A stretch of DNA of 64,000 nucleotides from Colwellia sp. M166 (GTDB taxonomy: Bacteria > Pseudomonadota > Gammaproteobacteria > Enterobacterales > Alteromonadaceae): contig NZ_CP040755.1 of assembly GCF_024585285.1 (NCBI RefSeq), forward strand, positions 496,001 to 560,000, in the 5' to 3' direction. Positions within the stretch are counted from its first letter, which is position 1. Every line of letters begins with the position of its first letter. The translations under genes and the position numbers were made by a program. Positions 61,464 through 64,000 of the stretch are shown here, piece by piece. The notes under the pieces are model-generated. The model made no database searches. It was not told where the DNA came from and was given only the letters and a program-made list of their open reading frames with translations.

Positions 61464-62805
61464 TGGCTCACTTGATTTAGCCTTTGCTGAAGATGACAGT
61501 TTTAAACCGTTAGCGGCAAAGCTGCGGCCGAAAACGTTGGCAGAATATGAAGGACAAGAACATATTTTAGCTAAGGGTATGCCTCTGCCTTTAGCTATTG
61601 AGCAAGGTAAAGTCCATTCGCTAATATTTTGGGGACCACCTGGCACCGGAAAAACCACGATTGCAGAAATTATTGCTAATCATGCCAATGCCGATATAGA
61701 ACGTGTTTCTGCGGTAACTTCAGGTATTAAAGACATACGTCAAGCGATAGAAAATGCCAAAGACCGTGCTATACACCAACAGCGTAGAACGGTACTGTTT
61801 GTTGATGAAGTACATCGCTTTAACAAAAGCCAACAAGATGCTTTTTTACCGCATATTGAAGATGGCACCATTATCTTTATTGGCGCGACCACTGAAAATC
61901 CAGCCTTTGAGCTCAATCAAGCTATTTTGTCGCGAGCTCGTGTTTATACCTTGAAAAAACTCAGTGCTGGGAATTTAAATAATGTTTTACAGCGCGCCAT
62001 AAGTTACCAACAACAAAGCACACAGTTTGAAATCATTATTAATGACGAAACCAAAAAGCAACTGATCGCGTTAGCTAATGGTGACGCGAGAAGATTACTT
62101 AACTTGTTGGAGAATTGTTTAGAGATTACTGATGTTGAAAATAATCAACAAACACTTAGCAAAGCGCAGTTAATTCAAGTCGCTGGCAATAAAATAGCGC
62201 TTTATGATAAAGGCGGCGATGCTTTTTATGATCTCATTAGTGCTTTTCATAAATCGGTCAGGGGTTCAGATCCTGATGCGGCACTTTATTGGTATGCCCG
62301 TATTTTAACCGGTGGTGGTGATGCACTTTACGTTGCTCGACGCTTGTTAGCCATTGCTAGTGAAGATATTGGTAATGCCGATCCAAGGGCTATGCAGTTG
62401 GCGATTAACGCTTGGGATACTTTTCAACGTGTTGGACCCAGTGAAGGCGAGCGTGCGATAGCACAAGCTGCCGTTTATATGGCATTAGCACCGAAAAGTA
62501 ATGCCGTTTATATGGCATTTTCACAGGCCAAAGCGCTAGCAAAAGAGACCAGTGACCTCGATGTGCCTTTGCACTTAAAAAACTCAACCAGTGCGCTTAC
62601 CAAAGAGTTAGGTCACGGTAGTGAATATCGCTACGCGCATGATGAAGTGGGTGGTTTTGCTGCGGGTGAAAATTATTTTCCAGAAGAAATCGCGCACACA
62701 ACGTTTTATCAACCCACCGACCGCGGGCTAGAAAAACAACTGCGTGATAAGTTAAATTATTTAAACCAGCTAGATCAAAAAAGTGACCAACGTCGATATG
62801 ACTAA
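61450..62805 (+). CDS. rarA: Replication-associated recombination protein RarA (MgsA)
   Basis: AAA+ clamp-loader-like ATPase acting at stalled forks, 451 residues. Walker [16 protein letters not shown] near residue 60, Walker [24 protein letters not shown], sensor [11 protein letters not shown], then the RarA-specific [20 protein letters not shown] and C-terminal tetramerisation domain ([21 protein letters not shown]). The start ATG 61450 lies inside the end of lolA, and its end overlaps crcB by 8 bp, so lolA-rarA-crcB are translationally coupled. Confidence 0.95.
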   Translation: MTNANGSLDLAFAEDDSFKPLAAKLRPKTLAEYEGQEHILAKGMPLPLAIEQGKVHSLIFWGPPGTGKTTIAEIIANHANADIERVSAVTSGIKDIRQAIENAKDRAIHQQRRTVLFVDEVHRFNKSQQDAFLPHIEDGTIIFIGATTENPAFELNQAILSRARVYTLKKLSAGNLNNVLQRAISYQQQSTQFEIIINDETKKQLIALANGDARRLLNLLENCLEITDVENNQQTLSKAQLIQVAGNKIALYDKGGDAFYDLISAFHKSVRGSDPDAALYWYARILTGGGDALYVARRLLAIASEDIGNADPRAMQLAINAWDTFQRVGPSEGERAIAQAAVYMALAPKSNAVYMAFSQAKALAKETSDLDVPLHLKNSTSALTKELGHGSEYRYAHDEVGGFAAGENYFPEEIAHTTFYQPTDRGLEKQLRDKLNYLNQLDQKSDQRRYD

Positions 62806-63199
62806 TAACATAAGCAATCTCAGTTTGTACTTATTTGTCGCTTTAGGTGGCGCATTTGGTGCAAGCTTTCGCTTTTATATTTCACAATTAATTTTGAATT
62901 GGCTCGGAAAAGGATTCCCTTTTGCGACGTTGGCGGTTAATATTTCCGGCTCCCTGATCATGGGAGCACTTTATGGGTTAATTGAACAGAATGTAATTGA
63001 GGTTAGTGTTTATCGAACATTGATCGGTATCGGCTTTTTAGGCGCATTTACTACTTTTTCAACCTTCTCATTAGACACTTTGTTATTAATTCAACAAGGT
63101 GATGTATTAAAAGCGACAATAAATATTTTACTCAATGTCAGTTTGTGTATTTCTGCAGCGGCATTAGGTATGTTTATTGTATCTATTTTTAACAAGTAA
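62798..63199 (+). CDS. crcB: Fluoride exporter CrcB/Fluc
   Basis: 133 residues from ATG 62798, which overlaps the rarA stop by 8 bp; the frame is open from a GTG at 62783. Four membrane helices and the family signatures [34 protein letters not shown] and [15 protein letters not shown], with the asparagine and phenylalanines that line the fluoride pore. Fluc channels are dual-topology dimers that lower cytoplasmic fluoride. No fluoride riboswitch is seen upstream, since it sits inside the operon. Confidence 0.93.
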   Translation: MTNNISNLSLYLFVALGGAFGASFRFYISQLILNWLGKGFPFATLAVNISGSLIMGALYGLIEQNVIEVSVYRTLIGIGFLGAFTTFSTFSLDTLLLIQQGDVLKATINILLNVSLCISAAALGMFIVSIFNK

Positions 63200-63225
63200 A
63201 TAACAAAGAAAACACGTGACATATC

Positions 63226-64000
63226 ATGCTTGATCCAAAATTACTTAGAACAGATATAGAAAACACCGCAACTGAACTCGCCAAACGTGGCTACACGCTA
63301 GATACCGCTCAATTAGTTGAGTTGGAAGAGCAACGTAAAGCTATTCAAATGAAAACGCAAGATTTACAAAATCAGCGTAACACTCGCTCTAAGTCGATAG
63401 GACAAGCCAAGGCTCGTGGCGAAGACATTCAGCCTTTGTTGGCGGAAGTTAGTAAGTTAGGTGACGAGCTAGAAGCAGCGAAAGAAGCGCAAACGCAAGT
63501 GCTTGCTCAAATTGATAATATCGCCTCTGCAATTCCAAACTTAATTCATGAGTCGGTTCCTGCTGGTGCTAGTGAAGATGATAACGTTGAAATTAAACGT
63601 TGGGGGACGCCGCGAGTATTTGATTTTGAAATAAAAGATCATGTTGATGTCGCTACAGCTTTAGACAAAGGCTTAGATTTTGAAAGCGGCGCTAAGCTTG
63701 CTGGTACTCGTTTTGCCGTCATGCGTGGACAAATTGCCAAGTTACACCGTGCATTAGCGCAATTTATGCTTGATGTACATAGTGAAGAACATGGCTATCA
63801 AGAAATGTATGTACCGTACTTAGTTAACCATGATTCATTATATGGTACCGGTCAGTTACCAAAATTTGGTGAAGACTTATTCCATACTGAATTAAACAAC
63901 AAAAAATTATCCTTGATCCCAACCGCTGAAGTGCCATTAACAAATTTAGTGCGTGATGAAATTGTTGATGAGCAAGACTTACCGATCAAAATGTGTGCTC
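63226..64000 (+). CDS. serS: Seryl-tRNA synthetase, N-terminal part (runs off the window)
   Basis: 258 codons from ATG 63226 to the window end. The start [23 protein letters not shown] and the long coiled-coil arm ([30 protein letters not shown]) that grips the tRNA-Ser variable arm are class-II SerRS features, followed by motif 1 ([21 protein letters not shown]) and the TAEVPLTNL segment before motif 2. It follows crcB by 26 bp. The gene order rarA-(crcB)-serS agrees with E. coli. Confidence 0.96.
   Translation, partial: MLDPKLLRTDIENTATELAKRGYTLDTAQLVELEEQRKAIQMKTQDLQNQRNTRSKSIGQAKARGEDIQPLLAEVSKLGDELEAAKEAQTQVLAQIDNIASAIPNLIHESVPAGASEDDNVEIKRWGTPRVFDFEIKDHVDVATALDKGLDFESGAKLAGTRFAVMRGQIAKLHRALAQFMLDVHSEEHGYQEMYVPYLVNHDSLYGTGQLPKFGEDLFHTELNNKKLSLIPTAEVPLTNLVRDEIVDEQDLPIKMCA

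Overview
The window comes from an AT-rich gammaproteobacterial chromosome, most likely Alteromonadales close to Colwellia. The reasons are the protein sequences, the tandem pair of a monomeric and a homodimeric NADP-isocitrate dehydrogenase (an arrangement described for psychrophilic Colwellia), and gene orders that match E. coli blocks: ppsA-ppsR-aroH, purB-hflD-mnmA-nudJ-rluE-icd, cspD-clpS-clpA-infA-(bpt)-aat-trxB, and lrp-ftsK-lolA-rarA-serS. Nothing was searched against a database; names rest on recognised motifs and remembered family sequences.

Layout. 1-9149: the tail of a TonB-dependent receptor, a DAHP synthase, the PEP synthase regulator PpsR divergent from ppsA, and the large FAD/Fe-S oxidase YdiJ. 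9213-10639: an IS4-family element inserted into the ydiJ terminator, with a 10-bp target duplication. 10709-18536: leucine dehydrogenase, a small DUF4826-like protein, a GNAT protein, the ribosomal oxygenase RoxA, then a minus-strand run purB/hflD/mnmA/nudJ/rluE. 18957-27054: the two icd genes, cspD, clpS-clpA, infA and bpt.

27395-54188 is an accessory island of about 26 kb that separates bpt from aat, its usual neighbour. It is a set of nested insertions. A TPR-protein gene was broken; its N-terminal part lies at the right edge and a tail fragment at the left edge. Against the left edge sits an IS66-family element that is itself split by an IS1111-type IS110-family element. Next comes a probable defence operon (SIR2-like NADase, HerA-like ATPase, KTSC-domain protein) followed by a DUF2130 coiled-coil/nuclease-like gene. 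The rest is a Tn3-family transposase gene (right 38-bp terminal repeat visible) cut in two, at its conserved TDT-H-G motif, by a 13.3-kb element that encodes three tyrosine recombinases and a small helical protein. Inside that element are an IS1182-like element (itself split by an IS21-family element with a 5-bp duplication), an IS1202/ISNCY-like element with a 17-bp duplication, and a membrane-protein/XRE-regulator pair with an inverted-repeat operator. Several mobile-element genes carry one-base indels, mostly in homopolymer runs, whereas the core genes are all open.

54422-64000 returns to core genes: aat, trxB, alanine dehydrogenase divergent from lrp, then ftsK-lolA-rarA-crcB-serS (serS runs off the end).

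Most worth following up are the recombinase quartet with its terminal motif arrays, the SIR2-HerA operon with a KTSC third gene, and the candidate bridge RNA of the IS1111-type element.
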